NCBI GenBank assembly: GCA_020632795.1
Contig: JACKEV010000006.1
Coordinates: forward strand, 1,236,501-1,300,500
Reading direction: 5' to 3'
Origin: Alphaproteobacteria bacterium
GTDB taxonomy: Bacteria > Myxococcota_A > UBA796 > CAJQPC01
DNA: 64,000 nucleotides
How positions within the stretch are numbered: the stretch's first letter is position 1; the number at the start of each line of letters is the position of its first letter. A program made the translations under genes and the position numbers. Positions 27,163 to 40,005 of the stretch are shown piece by piece. The notes beneath the pieces are model-generated. The model saw nothing but the letters and a program-made list of their open reading frames with translations. It ran no database searches and was not told the DNA's origin.

Positions 27163-29613
27163 ATGGCGAAGCGCCAATCCGGCCGATCCGGGTCCGGTAA
27201 GACGGGATCCGCCCGCAGGCCCGCCAAGGGCAAGGGCACCGCTGCGCGAAAGCCTGCGGCCAAGGCCCCCAGCAGCCCGGGGTTCTTCCGGCGTGCTCTG
27301 CGCCGCGTGGTCCGGCTGGGCCTGGCCTCCCTCATCGGGCTGGCCATCGGCGGCGCGATCGTGGTCTACGGCCTCTACCGGTCGGCCGAAGCCGAGGTTC
27401 AGCAGCGCCTGTCCACCGGCATCTGGGATCTTCCAGGCCGGGTCTGGTCCGGGCCCATCGAGGTGTGGCCCGGCATGGCCGTGGAGCCGGAGGACCTCGC
27501 CCGCGACCTCCAGGGGGCGGGCTACGCCCGAGTCGACCACGCCGCGCGCCCGGGGGACTTCCAGCTCCGGGACAACACCCTGCTGGTGCTGAACACGCCG
27601 CAGAAGGGCCCTGGCTGGGCCACCGGCAGCGAGGAGATCCTCATCACCTTCCGGGACGGCCAGGTCGGCTCGGTCTCCCCCAAGGCGCCAGCGGTGCTCG
27701 CGCCCACCGTGCTGGCCACGCTGCGCGGCTCGGACAACGAGGACCGCAACCCTCGGGCCCTGGAGGACTTCCCGGAGCAGCTCCGGCTCTCCGTGCTCGC
27801 GATGGAGGACGCCGGCTTCTACCGCCACAACGGCATCAGCCCCCTGGGACTGCTGCGGGCGGTGTACGTGAACGTCGTGGCCGGGGACTCGGTCCAGGGC
27901 GGCAGCACCCTCACCCAGCAGCTCGCCAAGAACCTGTTCCTGTCGCCCGAGCGCACCTACACCCGCAAGGCGCGGGAGCTGCTGCTCGCGCTGGCCCTGG
28001 AGCGCCAGCTCACCAAGGACGAGCTGCTGGCCCTCTACCTCAACGAGATCTACTGGGGCCAGGCCGGGGGGGCGGCCATCTGCGGCGCGGATCAGGCCGC
28101 GCGGGCCTACTTCGGCAAGCCCGTCGACCGCGTCTCCCTGGGGGAGGCCGCCACCCTGGCCGGCATCATCTCCTCCCCCAACACCTACAACCCCCTGCGC
28201 CACCCGGATCGCGCGAAGGAGCGCCGGGATCTGGCCCTGGACCGCCTGGCTGCTGAAGGCTGGCTGGACGCCGAGGACGCCGAGCGCGAGAAGGCCAAGC
28301 CCCTGAAGGTCGTCTCGGGGGTGCGCGGGCGCGTGGCCCCCTACGCGGTGGACGCGGCGGTGGACGCCGCCGAGGCCGCCCTGGGGGACGCCATCCTGGT
28401 CCAGGAGGGCGTGAACCTCCACACCACCATCAACCCACTGCTCCAGCGCCACGCCGAGCGGGTGCTCGCCGAGTCCATGACCCGGCTGGAGGAGGCCTAC
28501 CCCGAGACGAAGGGCGTGCAGGCAGCGCTGGTGGCGGTTCGGGTGCGCGACGGCGCCATCGTGGCCCTGGTCGGCGGGCGGGACTACGGCGAGTCCCAGT
28601 TCAACCGCGCCACCCTGGCGGCCCGGCAGCTCGGCTCAACGGTCAAACCCCTGACCATGCTCGCCGCCTTCGAGCGGGACCGGAAGCTGGCCCCCGCCTC
28701 CACGCTCGTCGACGAGCCCCTCGAGCGCACCGTCGACGGCAAGACCTGGCGACCCACCAACTACGATGGCCAGTACGTCGGCGAGCTGACCGTGCGTCAG
28801 GCCATCGCCGCCAGCCGGAACATCCCGGCGGTGCTGCTGGCCGAGATGGTGGGCGCGCCGGGCCTCCAGGCCCTCTACGTCGACGCCGGGCTGGAGAACG
28901 CCACGCGCCTGCCCTCCGCCGCGCTCGGCGCCTTCGAGGGCACCCCGGTGCAGCTCGCCGGGGCCTACACCGTGTTCCCGGGCCAGGGGGTGGCGGCCCG
29001 CCCGCAGCTCCTGCGCGCGGTGACCGACGACAACGGCAAGCTGCGCCTCAACGTCGAGCCCTTCACCGAGCGGGTCGCGTCCGCCCGCGCCACGGCCCTG
29101 GCCACCTCGGTCCTCCAGACCGTCATCGCCGAGGGCACGGGCGCCTCCGCGGCCCGGTTCGGGGCCACCGGCGCGCTCGGCGGCAAGACCGGCACCACCG
29201 ATAACTACCGCGACGCCTGGTTCGCCGGGTTCACCCCCGAGCTGGCCGTGGCGGTGTGGGTCGGCTTCGACCAGGGCAGCTCCACGGGCCTCTCCGGCGC
29301 CAAGGCCGCGCTGCCCACCTGGGCACGCTTCATGGCCGGCACGGGCACCGCTGGCGGCGCGTTCAAGCTGTCCCGGGACGTCGTGGAGGCCGAGTTCTGC
29401 GTCGGCGGCTTCGAGGCCGGGCTGTGCACCGAGTGCGGCACCGAGCTGTTCACCCGGGGCGAGGAGCCCACCAACGGCTGCGCCAACGGCGTGATGAGCG
29501 CCATCCTCGACGGCCTGCGCGGCGTCGACCGCAAGCCCACCAAGCCCACCAGGCCCGACGGCGCCGACCCGGAGGAGCCCAAGGCCCGCCGCCGACGCCG
29601 CTGGTTCTGGTAG
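27163..29613 (+). CDS. mrcB: Class A penicillin-binding protein (PBP1B-like transglycosylase/transpeptidase)
   Basis: The bifunctional enzyme polymerises and cross-links peptidoglycan. Order: a basic Ala/Lys/Arg/Pro-rich tail, membrane helix (about 48-71), a UB2H-like region, the GT51 domain (catalytic Glu215 in M-E-D-A-G-F-Y, Q-G-G-S-T-L-T-Q-Q, Y-L-N-E-I-Y-W-G), and the transpeptidase domain with S-T-V-K (Ser492), S-R-N and K-T-G-T-T. The C-terminus adds four Cys residues and a Lys/Arg/Pro-rich tail. At 816 residues it fits PBP1B. It ends 3 bp from the convergent gene at 29617. Confidence 0.95.
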   Translation: MAKRQSGRSGSGKTGSARRPAKGKGTAARKPAAKAPSSPGFFRRALRRVVRLGLASLIGLAIGGAIVVYGLYRSAEAEVQQRLSTGIWDLPGRVWSGPIEVWPGMAVEPEDLARDLQGAGYARVDHAARPGDFQLRDNTLLVLNTPQKGPGWATGSEEILITFRDGQVGSVSPKAPAVLAPTVLATLRGSDNEDRNPRALEDFPEQLRLSVLAMEDAGFYRHNGISPLGLLRAVYVNVVAGDSVQGGSTLTQQLAKNLFLSPERTYTRKARELLLALALERQLTKDELLALYLNEIYWGQAGGAAICGADQAARAYFGKPVDRVSLGEAATLAGIISSPNTYNPLRHPDRAKERRDLALDRLAAEGWLDAEDAEREKAKPLKVVSGVRGRVAPYAVDAAVDAAEAALGDAILVQEGVNLHTTINPLLQRHAERVLAESMTRLEEAYPETKGVQAALVAVRVRDGAIVALVGGRDYGESQFNRATLAARQLGSTVKPLTMLAAFERDRKLAPASTLVDEPLERTVDGKTWRPTNYDGQYVGELTVRQAIAASRNIPAVLLAEMVGAPGLQALYVDAGLENATRLPSAALGAFEGTPVQLAGAYTVFPGQGVAARPQLLRAVTDDNGKLRLNVEPFTERVASARATALATSVLQTVIAEGTGASAARFGATGALGGKTGTTDNYRDAWFAGFTPELAVAVWVGFDQGSSTGLSGAKAALPTWARFMAGTGTAGGAFKLSRDVVEAEFCVGGFEAGLCTECGTELFTRGEEPTNGCANGVMSAILDGLRGVDRKPTKPTRPDGADPEEPKARRRRRWFW

Positions 29614-29616
29614 AAC

Positions 29617-31260
29617 TCAGCCCACCAGCCACTGCATCAGGCGGAGCGCCGTCCGGTGCGCGGCGGCCAGCTCCGGGGCGCCCTCCTGGGGCTTCTCCCG
29701 CTCGTTTCCCATGCGCGCGTTGGCGAGCAGCGCGGGGTCCAGGACCAGGAGCAGCTCGGTGTCTCCGCGGCGCGTACGGATGACCAGCGGTCGGCCGGCG
29801 GTGTCCTCGGCGAGCACCTCCAGGTCCGCACCGACGACTGCAGCGGGGGCGACCGCGCCGGTCTCCTGGAGGGTGGCGCTGCTGAAGACCGCATGGGGCG
29901 GGCCTTCCAGGGGACTCAGCCACCGGAAGCCCGACGCCGCCGGCCCCTCGGCAGGCGAGACCTCCAGCCCGGCCCAGGCCGCCGCAGGATGGCCGGGGGT
30001 GAGCAGCACCGCCGCCCGCTCCGCACCCTCCAGCAGCGCGCCCAGGTCTCCCCGGGTCGCCTCGGGAAGCACCAGCAGCCGCCGCGACGCCAGGGGTCCG
30101 TCTGCGGTGCAGAACTCGGGCCGCCCGGCGACCCCGGCCACCCGCTGGAGCTGCACCTGCAGGGTGCGGTAGGCGTAGGGCGCCGCCGCCGTACACAGGA
30201 AGCGCGGCCCGGTGAGCGTGGTCACCGAGGCCGGGCCCCGGATCTCCACCGGGAGGTCGCGCCCGATCAGCCAGCCCATCGCGTTGGCGAACAGGCGGTG
30301 GGTCTCCTCGAAGCCGATGAGCGTGGCCCCCAGAGCGTTCTGGTCCCCGAAGACCACCACGCGGCCCTGCCCCACCTGGCCCGCGATGACCGTGGGCACG
30401 GCCTCGGAGGGCTCGTCGTCCTGCTGCTCCAGGTCCCCGGTGAAGCCCGCAGACTTCGGCTTGCGCCAAGGGTCCCACCGGTCCGCCCAGCCCTGCTCGG
30501 AGGTGGTCGCCAGAGCGACGAAGGGCCCCGCAGGCCTGGGCGCGCCGCCCGTCATGAAGCCGAAGGCCCGCACGCCTCGGGTGACCGGGTGGTCCACCAC
30601 CGGCAGCATGCGCAGCCAGGCTACCGTGGAGGGCGACAGCGTGCGGCCCGGCCCTTGATCCGCCGCCGTCTCCGGCCGCAGCTCGAAGCCCAGCCGCTCG
30701 GCCAGCGGGCGCAGCATCTCGGCGTGGAAGTAGCAGTTGCTGTGATCCGTCACCAGGAAGAGGCCGCCGCCCGCGCGCACGAAGGCGTCGAGCGCCACGA
30801 CCTCCGACCAGCGGAAGCCTGGGTTGTTGCCGCTCACGAGGTTGATGAACACCGCGCTGGCGCCCCCCAGGCGGCGCGCGGTCCACGGGGCGGTGACCGG
30901 CTCCACAGCCACCCCGGCCTCGGTCAACGGGGTGAAAGCCCGCGCCATGCCGTGCATGCGGGGGTAGCTGTAGTCCTCCAGCCCCAGGTCGCTGTCCTCG
31001 GGCTGCTTGGTGGCGTGGTAGCGATCGACCAGCAGGGGTCCGTCGGGCCGGGGCGGGTTCCGGGCGAGCACCAGGTCCGCCCAGCCCTCCAGCGCGCTGC
31101 CGCCCTGGGTGTGGCGGTAGCTGTCGTAGCCCTGCTTCGCGGCGTAGGCCGGGGTCTCCTCCAACAGCGGGGGGTGGAGGGGCGCGGTGCTCTGCTGGGC
31201 GCCGACGGCGCACCCCACGACGAGACCCACGACCCCGAGGGTCAGGATCAGGACCCTCAT
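29617..31260 (-). CDS. DUF4350/GATase-like lipoprotein, unknown function
   Basis: The 547-residue product starts with a lipobox leader ending V-V-G-C. The middle (about 60-340) has the alternating alpha/beta pattern of a class I glutamine-amidotransferase-like or DUF4350 fold: G-A-S-A-V-F-I-N, G-G-G-L-F-L-V-T-D-H-S and G-R-V-V-V-F-G-D-Q-N. I see no conserved catalytic Cys triad, so it is likely non-catalytic. The ATG overlaps the asd stop (ATGA). Its role is unknown. Confidence 0.65.
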   Translation of the reverse strand: MRVLILTLGVVGLVVGCAVGAQQSTAPLHPPLLEETPAYAAKQGYDSYRHTQGGSALEGWADLVLARNPPRPDGPLLVDRYHATKQPEDSDLGLEDYSYPRMHGMARAFTPLTEAGVAVEPVTAPWTARRLGGASAVFINLVSGNNPGFRWSEVVALDAFVRAGGGLFLVTDHSNCYFHAEMLRPLAERLGFELRPETAADQGPGRTLSPSTVAWLRMLPVVDHPVTRGVRAFGFMTGGAPRPAGPFVALATTSEQGWADRWDPWRKPKSAGFTGDLEQQDDEPSEAVPTVIAGQVGQGRVVVFGDQNALGATLIGFEETHRLFANAMGWLIGRDLPVEIRGPASVTTLTGPRFLCTAAAPYAYRTLQVQLQRVAGVAGRPEFCTADGPLASRRLLVLPEATRGDLGALLEGAERAAVLLTPGHPAAAWAGLEVSPAEGPAASGFRWLSPLEGPPHAVFSSATLQETGAVAPAAVVGADLEVLAEDTAGRPLVIRTRRGDTELLLVLDPALLANARMGNEREKPQEGAPELAAAHRTALRLMQWLVG

Positions 31261-32288
31261 CCCCCCAGGCGTCCGGTCGCGACCAGCAGCTCAGCGTCCG
31301 CGATGGCCGCGCCCGCCGCGCCGCGCACGGTGTTGTGCGCCAGGCAGAACAGCTTGATGCCCATGACGGCGCAGGGCTCGATGCGGCCGACGGTGACCGC
31401 CATGCCCTCACCCCGCCAGGCGTCGAAGCGCGGCGCGGGCCGGTCCCGCCGGTCGGTGATGACGAACAGGGGGTCGGGGGCGCTGGGCAGATCCGGGATG
31501 GTGGGCTTGTACGAGGCGATGGCGTCGCGCACCGCGGCCACGCTCGGGGCGCCCTTCAGCCGGACCTGCGCAGAGAGCAGGTGCCCGTCGGCGACCGGGA
31601 CCCGCACGCAGCGCGCCGACACCGGGAAGTCCGCCGGGGCGTCGAGGCCCCCCAGGATCTTGCGGGGCTCGATGGAGAGCTTCTCCTCCTCCACGCCGGC
31701 GTGGGGGTGGACGTTGCCGACCATGTCCCAGGCCGACTCGCCCGGGTAGCCCGCGCCGGACACCGACTGCCAGGTGGCCACGCAGACGGCCTCGACCCCG
31801 AAGGCCCTGTGCAGGGGGGCCAGGGTCAGGGCCAGCGGGATGGCGCAGCAGTTGGGGTTGGTCACGATGAAGCCGGACCCCGGCTGGCGGTCGATGAGCG
31901 CCAGGTGGTCGGGGTTGACCTCGGGGATGAGCAGCGGGACCAGCGGATCCTGTCGGAACGCGGAGGCGTTGGAGACCACCGCCAGCCCGGCGTCCCGCAT
32001 GGCGGCCTCGACCTCCTGGGCCGCCGAGGACGGCAGCGCCGAGAGCACCAGCCGAACGCCGTCGGGCAGGTGCGCCGGGTCACAGGCGCGGACCTCCACG
32101 TCCGCCACCTCCGCCGGGGGGTCGTCCTCCAAGCGCCAGGGCGCCGCCTCCCGATAGGGCCGCCCCACCGAGCGCTTCGAGGCGCAGAGCGCCTTCAGCT
32201 CCAGCCAGGGGTGATCCTGGAGCATTTGGACCATGCGCTGCCCCACCATGCCGGTGGCGCCCAACACCGCGACTCCGATCCGAGCCAT
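31257..32288 (-). CDS. asd: Aspartate-semialdehyde dehydrogenase, archaeal/fungal type
   Basis: Asd makes aspartate semialdehyde for lysine/diaminopimelate, threonine and methionine synthesis. The 343-residue protein has the N-terminal NADP loop G-A-T-G-M-V-G-Q, the nucleophile Cys in N-P-N-C-C, S-V-S-G-A-G-Y-P-G and H-T-V-R-G-A-A-G. The Y-P-G-E-S-A-W-D insertion after S-G-A-G and the general pattern match the TIGR00978 type found in archaea and fungi rather than the E. coli type. GGAGG lies 4 nt before the ATG. It is 14 bp downstream of fpr. Confidence 0.94.
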   Translation of the reverse strand: MARIGVAVLGATGMVGQRMVQMLQDHPWLELKALCASKRSVGRPYREAAPWRLEDDPPAEVADVEVRACDPAHLPDGVRLVLSALPSSAAQEVEAAMRDAGLAVVSNASAFRQDPLVPLLIPEVNPDHLALIDRQPGSGFIVTNPNCCAIPLALTLAPLHRAFGVEAVCVATWQSVSGAGYPGESAWDMVGNVHPHAGVEEEKLSIEPRKILGGLDAPADFPVSARCVRVPVADGHLLSAQVRLKGAPSVAAVRDAIASYKPTIPDLPSAPDPLFVITDRRDRPAPRFDAWRGEGMAVTVGRIEPCAVMGIKLFCLAHNTVRGAAGAAIADAELLVATGRLGG

Positions 32289-32302
32289 CCCGCCTCCGCG
32301 AA

Positions 32303-33052
32303 CTACCAGTACTTCTCAACGGTGACGTGGCCGGGCGCGCGCTTGCGGTTGCGGATCATGCCGCGATCTCCCAGGAGCGACTGCATCTCCTGCACCATCA
32401 CAGGGTTCCCGCAGAGCAGCACCTGGGAGGTCTCCGGCGTCAGGGCCGCGCCAGCGGCCTCCTCCAGCCGGCCGTCTTCGAGCAGCTCGGTCACACGGCC
32501 CCTTATTGCGCCTTCGGCCTCCTCGCGAGTGACGAGGTTCACCTGGACGAGCTGGCCGGGGTGGGCGGCGGCGTGGGCGTCCAGCTCCTCGCGGTAGGCG
32601 ATCTGGTGCAGGTACCGGGCGCCCTGGATCAGCACGATCCGCTGGAACTTCTGCCAGGGCTCCTCCGTGCGCATCATCGCGATGTACGGCGCGAGCCCGG
32701 TGCCCGTGGCGACCAGCCAGAGGGTCTCGGCGGGCTGCACCCAGTCCAGCGTGAAGACCCCGCCGGCCCGGGGGTGGACCAGCAGCTCGGCCCCCAGCGG
32801 AAGCTGGAACAGCGGCGTGGTGAGCGCGCCGCCCTCCACCAGCACGATGTAGAACTCCAGGGGGTGGCCGGGCGCCGAGGCCACCGAGTAGGGGCGGCTC
32901 AGCGGCTTGTCCTCTCCCACGTCGATCCCCATGCGGAGGAACTGCCCCGCGTTGAAGTCGGGGACCTCGCCGTCCAGGGTGAACGTGGCGAGGCCCTCGG
33001 TCCAGTCGTGCCGATGGGCCAGGCGCGTTTTGATCCAGGGGTCGGTCGGCAT
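32303..33052 (-). CDS. fpr: Ferredoxin/flavodoxin-NADP(+) reductase
   Basis: The 249-residue flavoprotein has R-P-Y-S-V-A-S (FAD), G-T-G-L-A-P (NADP), a V-L-I-Q-G-A-R block, C-G-N-P-x-M and the C-terminal V-E-K-Y-W with the stacking aromatic end of the bacterial FPR group. It exchanges electrons between NADPH and ferredoxin or flavodoxin. GGAG lies just before the ATG, 10 bp after xerD in the same operon. Confidence 0.94.
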   Translation of the reverse strand: MPTDPWIKTRLAHRHDWTEGLATFTLDGEVPDFNAGQFLRMGIDVGEDKPLSRPYSVASAPGHPLEFYIVLVEGGALTTPLFQLPLGAELLVHPRAGGVFTLDWVQPAETLWLVATGTGLAPYIAMMRTEEPWQKFQRIVLIQGARYLHQIAYREELDAHAAAHPGQLVQVNLVTREEAEGAIRGRVTELLEDGRLEEAAGAALTPETSQVLLCGNPVMVQEMQSLLGDRGMIRNRKRAPGHVTVEKYW

Positions 33053-33062
33053 GGGCTCTCCG

Positions 33063-33952
<890 letters not shown>

Positions 33953-33953
<1 letters not shown>

Positions 33954-35140
33954 CACCGACCCCCTTCCTGGGCGACCAGCCAGGCCTCGACGGCGTCGGC
34001 GATGGCTTCGGCGGCGACCTGCTGGTAGATGGGGTGGCGCACCCGCAGCTCGTCCTCGGTCTGGGTGAGGAACCCGGCCTCGAAGAGGATGGCGGGCATG
34101 CGGGTGGACACGAGCACGTAGAACAGCGCGGTCTTCACCCCGAGGTCCCGGATCTGGGGCGGCCCGAAGACCCCCTGGAGCTGGGTGACCACCTCGCGCT
34201 GCACCCGCGCCGCGAGGTCCCGGGAGAGCTGGTTGGTGCCCGCGACCGCGAGCTGGGCGACGATGCGGTCCAGCTCGCCCTCGGACTCGGTCACCATCGC
34301 GTTCTCCCGCGCGGCGACCCGGGCGGCGCCCGCGTCGGAGGCCGTGTCGACGTAGTAGGTCTCGATGCCCCAGGCGGTCGGGCCGGGCGCGGCGTTGGCG
34401 TGGATCGACACGAAGACCACCGCGTCGAGGGCGTTGGCCATCGCGGCGCGGTCGCGCAGCGGGATGAAGGTGTCGTCCTGGCGGGTCAGCACGACCTCGA
34501 CGTCCAGCCGCTCCTCCAGCTCGCGGGCGACCCGGCGCGACAAGGCCAGCGCCACGTCCGCCTCATGCGCGCCGGAGAGGCCGACCGCGCCGTGATCCTC
34601 GCCGCCGTGGCCCGGGTCCACCACGATGACGCGGCGCGGGCTGGTGGGCGCCTGGCGCGACAGGGAGACGCCCTCCATCCAGCGGGCCAGCAGCGCCGGG
34701 TCAGGCAGCGTGGGGTCGTCGGGGGCGCCGGGCACCCGCAGCTCCAGCAGCAGGCCCGCTTGCCCCACCGGGGTGACGGTCGCGGCCCGGGGCTGGTCCA
34801 GCTCGACCACCAGCTCCACGCCGGGCCCGGCGTCGGTGCGCACGGGCTTGAACAGGACCCGCCGCACCCCGCCCTGGTCCACCTCGATGCGCTGGTGCTC
34901 TCCCTGGCGGGGGTAGGCGCCCTCCAGGCGCTCGTCGATGGAGACCCCGGCGAAGGTCACCGCGGCGCGGGCGGGCAGCGCGCCGTCCCGAGGCAGGACG
35001 CGCGGTGCGCCGCTCTGCATCGGGGCGTCGGCGACCAGGAGCACCTGACTGTGCTGCTCCCCGACGAACACCCGGATCTGCTCCAGCTCCCCCGCGCGAG
35101 CGGACAGAGCGGACAGCAGCAGCAGCGAGGCGGTGAGCAC
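33953..35140 (-). CDS. amiC: N-acetylmuramoyl-L-alanine amidase (AmiC-like)
   Basis: This periplasmic amidase would cut the peptide stem from peptidoglycan, mainly at cell division. It has a signal peptide (about 1-16), an AMIN-like beta domain (about 20-130), and an Amidase_3 zinc domain (about 165-390) with D-P-G-H-G-G, the second His in S-I-H-A-N-A and the catalytic Glu in E-A-G-F-L-T. The start is GTG at 35140, 10 bp after mutS. Confidence 0.92.
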
Positions 35141-35150
35141 GCCGAACAGT

Positions 35151-37730
<2,580 letters not shown>

Positions 37731-37732
37731 GG

Positions 37733-38971
37733 TCACTCCATGACCAGCAACCTCGCCGCGTAGTGCGCGTCCTCGTCTGCGTGGGGGGGGGCGGTCAGCA
37801 GCTCAGCGTCCATCTTGAGGTCGTCGCGCTCCTGAAGGAGGCGGCTGACCACACCAGGGCCTTCCTCGGGCTCGGGGGAGCAGACGGCGTAGACCAGCGT
37901 GCCTCCGGGGCGCGCCGCGCGGGCGGCGGCGCGGAGGATGGCGAGCTGGCGGATGGCCATCGCGGCGGGGTCGGTGGGGTGTCGGTTCCAGCGGATCTCA
38001 GGGTGCCGTCGCAGCGTGCCGAGGCCCGTGCAGGGCGCGTCGACGAGCACGGCGTCGAAGGGGTCAGTCGGGGTCCAGGGGTCGGTCTCCCAGTCCACGA
38101 CGCGGACGGTAGCCGAGCGCCCGGTGCGGCTCAGGGAGCCCTGGAGGCGCTCCAGACGGGACGGGGAGCGGTCGGCGGCGGTCACCTGGGCGCTGGTCGC
38201 GGCCAGGCGCAGCGTCTTGCCGCCGGGGGCGGCGCAGGCGTCGAGGACCCGCTGGCCGGGACGCGCGTCCAACAAGTCGGCCACCGCCGCTGCGGCCGGG
38301 TCCATCACCCAGAGCGCGCCCTCCTCGAAGCCGGGGAGCTGGGTGACCGCGCCCTTGAAGTCGTCGATCCACCAGGCATCCGGGACCGGGCGCCCCGCCG
38401 CGGTGGCGGGCCGAACGCCGCAGCCCTCGACCTCAGGCGCCCCTCTGCACACTACCGCCAGCGGCGCGGGCGCGTCGTTGCGGCGGCACCACGCGGCGAC
38501 GGCGTCCGGGCCGTAGCGCTCGGTCCACCGGTCGACGAGCCAGCCGGGGTGGTTCAGGGTCGGCGCCGGATCGGGCGGCAGCGCACCGTTCCGGAGCACC
38601 GCGTTGACGAAGCCCTTGGCGTGCCCCGCGCCCAGCGCCTGCACCAGCCGAACCGCCTGATCCACCGCGGCGTGGGGGGGTGTTCGGGAGAGGTGCAGCT
38701 CGGCGAGCCCCACCCGCAGGGCGGTGCGGACCGGGGGGTCCACCCTGGTGACCGGCCGGCGGGCGGTGCGCTGGATGGCGGCGTCGAGCTGCCCCCGGTG
38801 GCGGGCCACCGTCCAGGCCAGGTGGCGCGCGAGGGCCGCGTCGGTGGCGGGCAGCCCCGCGCCCAGCGCGTCATCCAGGTGGCCGCCCCGATCGACCTCC
38901 ATCAGGGCGCGACCTGCGGCCAGCCGCCCCGGGTTCAGGGTCCCCGGGGGGCTCCGTCGCCCGCGGCTCAC
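37733..38971 (-). CDS. rsmB: 16S rRNA m5C967 methyltransferase RsmB
   Basis: The 412-residue protein has an N-terminal NusB-like helical domain (about 10-145) and a Rossmann methyltransferase domain: D-A-C-A-A-P-G-G-K-T (SAM), D-A-P-C-T-G-L-G-T-L-R-R and the catalytic Cys in Y-A-V-C-S-P-E. It methylates C967 of 16S rRNA. The GTG start overlaps the upstream stop (GTGA). Confidence 0.92.
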   Translation of the reverse strand: MSRGRRSPPGTLNPGRLAAGRALMEVDRGGHLDDALGAGLPATDAALARHLAWTVARHRGQLDAAIQRTARRPVTRVDPPVRTALRVGLAELHLSRTPPHAAVDQAVRLVQALGAGHAKGFVNAVLRNGALPPDPAPTLNHPGWLVDRWTERYGPDAVAAWCRRNDAPAPLAVVCRGAPEVEGCGVRPATAAGRPVPDAWWIDDFKGAVTQLPGFEEGALWVMDPAAAAVADLLDARPGQRVLDACAAPGGKTLRLAATSAQVTAADRSPSRLERLQGSLSRTGRSATVRVVDWETDPWTPTDPFDAVLVDAPCTGLGTLRRHPEIRWNRHPTDPAAMAIRQLAILRAAARAARPGGTLVYAVCSPEPEEGPGVVSRLLQERDDLKMDAELLTAPPHADEDAHYAARLLVME

Positions 38972-39984
38972 GGGCGCGCCTCGGCGTCCGCAAGCTCCAG
39001 ATCGATGATGCGCGCGTAGGCGTCGATGTCTCGCAGGCCCCGCACCCGGTAGCCGTTGACGAACGCCGTGGGGGTCCCCCGGACGCCGAGGGTGCTCGCG
39101 GCCGCGCGCTCGGCGTCGAGGCGCGCCCGGACCGCCGCGCTGTCCATCGCCGCGGTCCAGGCCGCCACGTCCAGCCCGGCCTCCTCAGCCGCCGCCTTCA
39201 ACGCGGCTTCCGGGACGACGTCCGCAGCGAAGGTGTCCGGCGGCAGGGCGAACAGGGCCTGCGCCATCGCGTCGTACCGGCCCTGGAGGTCGGCGGCCAG
39301 GGCCGCGCGGGCCGCAGCCTGGGCCCCAGGGGCCTCACGAGGGGCGTGGAGCCACTCCACCGCGAGCCCGTCGGGGTAGCGCTGCGCCAGCGTCGTCCAC
39401 ACCACGCGGGCGTCCGCGCTGAACGGCGAGGCGAAGTCGACCGCCACCACCAGCCGCACCGTCGGCGCGTCCGGGCCGCGCCGCACCAGCGCCATCGGGG
39501 GCACGTCCAGCCACGCGTCGTTGAACTGGATCGAGGCCTGGAGGGCGCGGGGATCGACCCCGGCCGCCGCCCCCCGGACGACCCGGCGCGCCTGGGCCTC
39601 CGCCTCGGGGCAGACCTCGCGCCGCTGCACCAGGCAGGTGGCCAGGCTCTCGCCCGCCACCCAGCACGGTTCGCAGGCCGCCGTGGTGCCGTTCATCACA
39701 GCGAGGGCGACCAGGAGGGGCTGCTCCTCCAGCTCCGCGAGCCCCTCGACCCCCAGGGCGTCGATGTCCCGGATGTTGGAGGGCTGAAGCGGCGCGCGGC
39801 CATCAGGCCGGCTCGTCCCCTGCTCGATGACCACCGGAGCGGACGCAGGCGGCGCAGGCACCGAGACCACCGGCGCAGGCGCCGCAGGCTCCGGCACCTC
39901 GGTCTGCGACGTGGCCCACAAGACGCCCACGAAGGCCGCCGCCACGCCGATCAAGAACAGGGGGCCGGGCCCGTCACCGCGCAC
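38968..39984 (-). CDS. Membrane-anchored DsbA-fold protein with SPFS in place of CxxC
   Basis: A membrane helix (about 8-25) and a Pro/Ala-rich stretch lead to an outside part with a Cys group (Cys104, Cys107, Cys117, Cys125; C-E-P-C) and a DsbA/thioredoxin_4 domain (about 172-330). In DsbA homologues the active site reads C-P-F-C; here it is Ser186-P-F-Ser189. The cis-Pro loop is kept in G-T-P-T-A-F-V-N-G. A dithiol redox role for this site is thus unlikely, and the upstream C-x-x-C may do the chemistry or a binding role may have been taken over. The start is GTG at 39984. Confidence 0.75.
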   Translation of the reverse strand: MRGDGPGPLFLIGVAAAFVGVLWATSQTEVPEPAAPAPVVSVPAPPASAPVVIEQGTSRPDGRAPLQPSNIRDIDALGVEGLAELEEQPLLVALAVMNGTTAACEPCWVAGESLATCLVQRREVCPEAEAQARRVVRGAAAGVDPRALQASIQFNDAWLDVPPMALVRRGPDAPTVRLVVAVDFASPFSADARVVWTTLAQRYPDGLAVEWLHAPREAPGAQAAARAALAADLQGRYDAMAQALFALPPDTFAADVVPEAALKAAAEEAGLDVAAWTAAMDSAAVRARLDAERAAASTLGVRGTPTAFVNGYRVRGLRDIDAYARIIDLELADAEARP

Positions 39985-40005
39985 CGTGGCTCCCCGCGCG
40001 ACACG

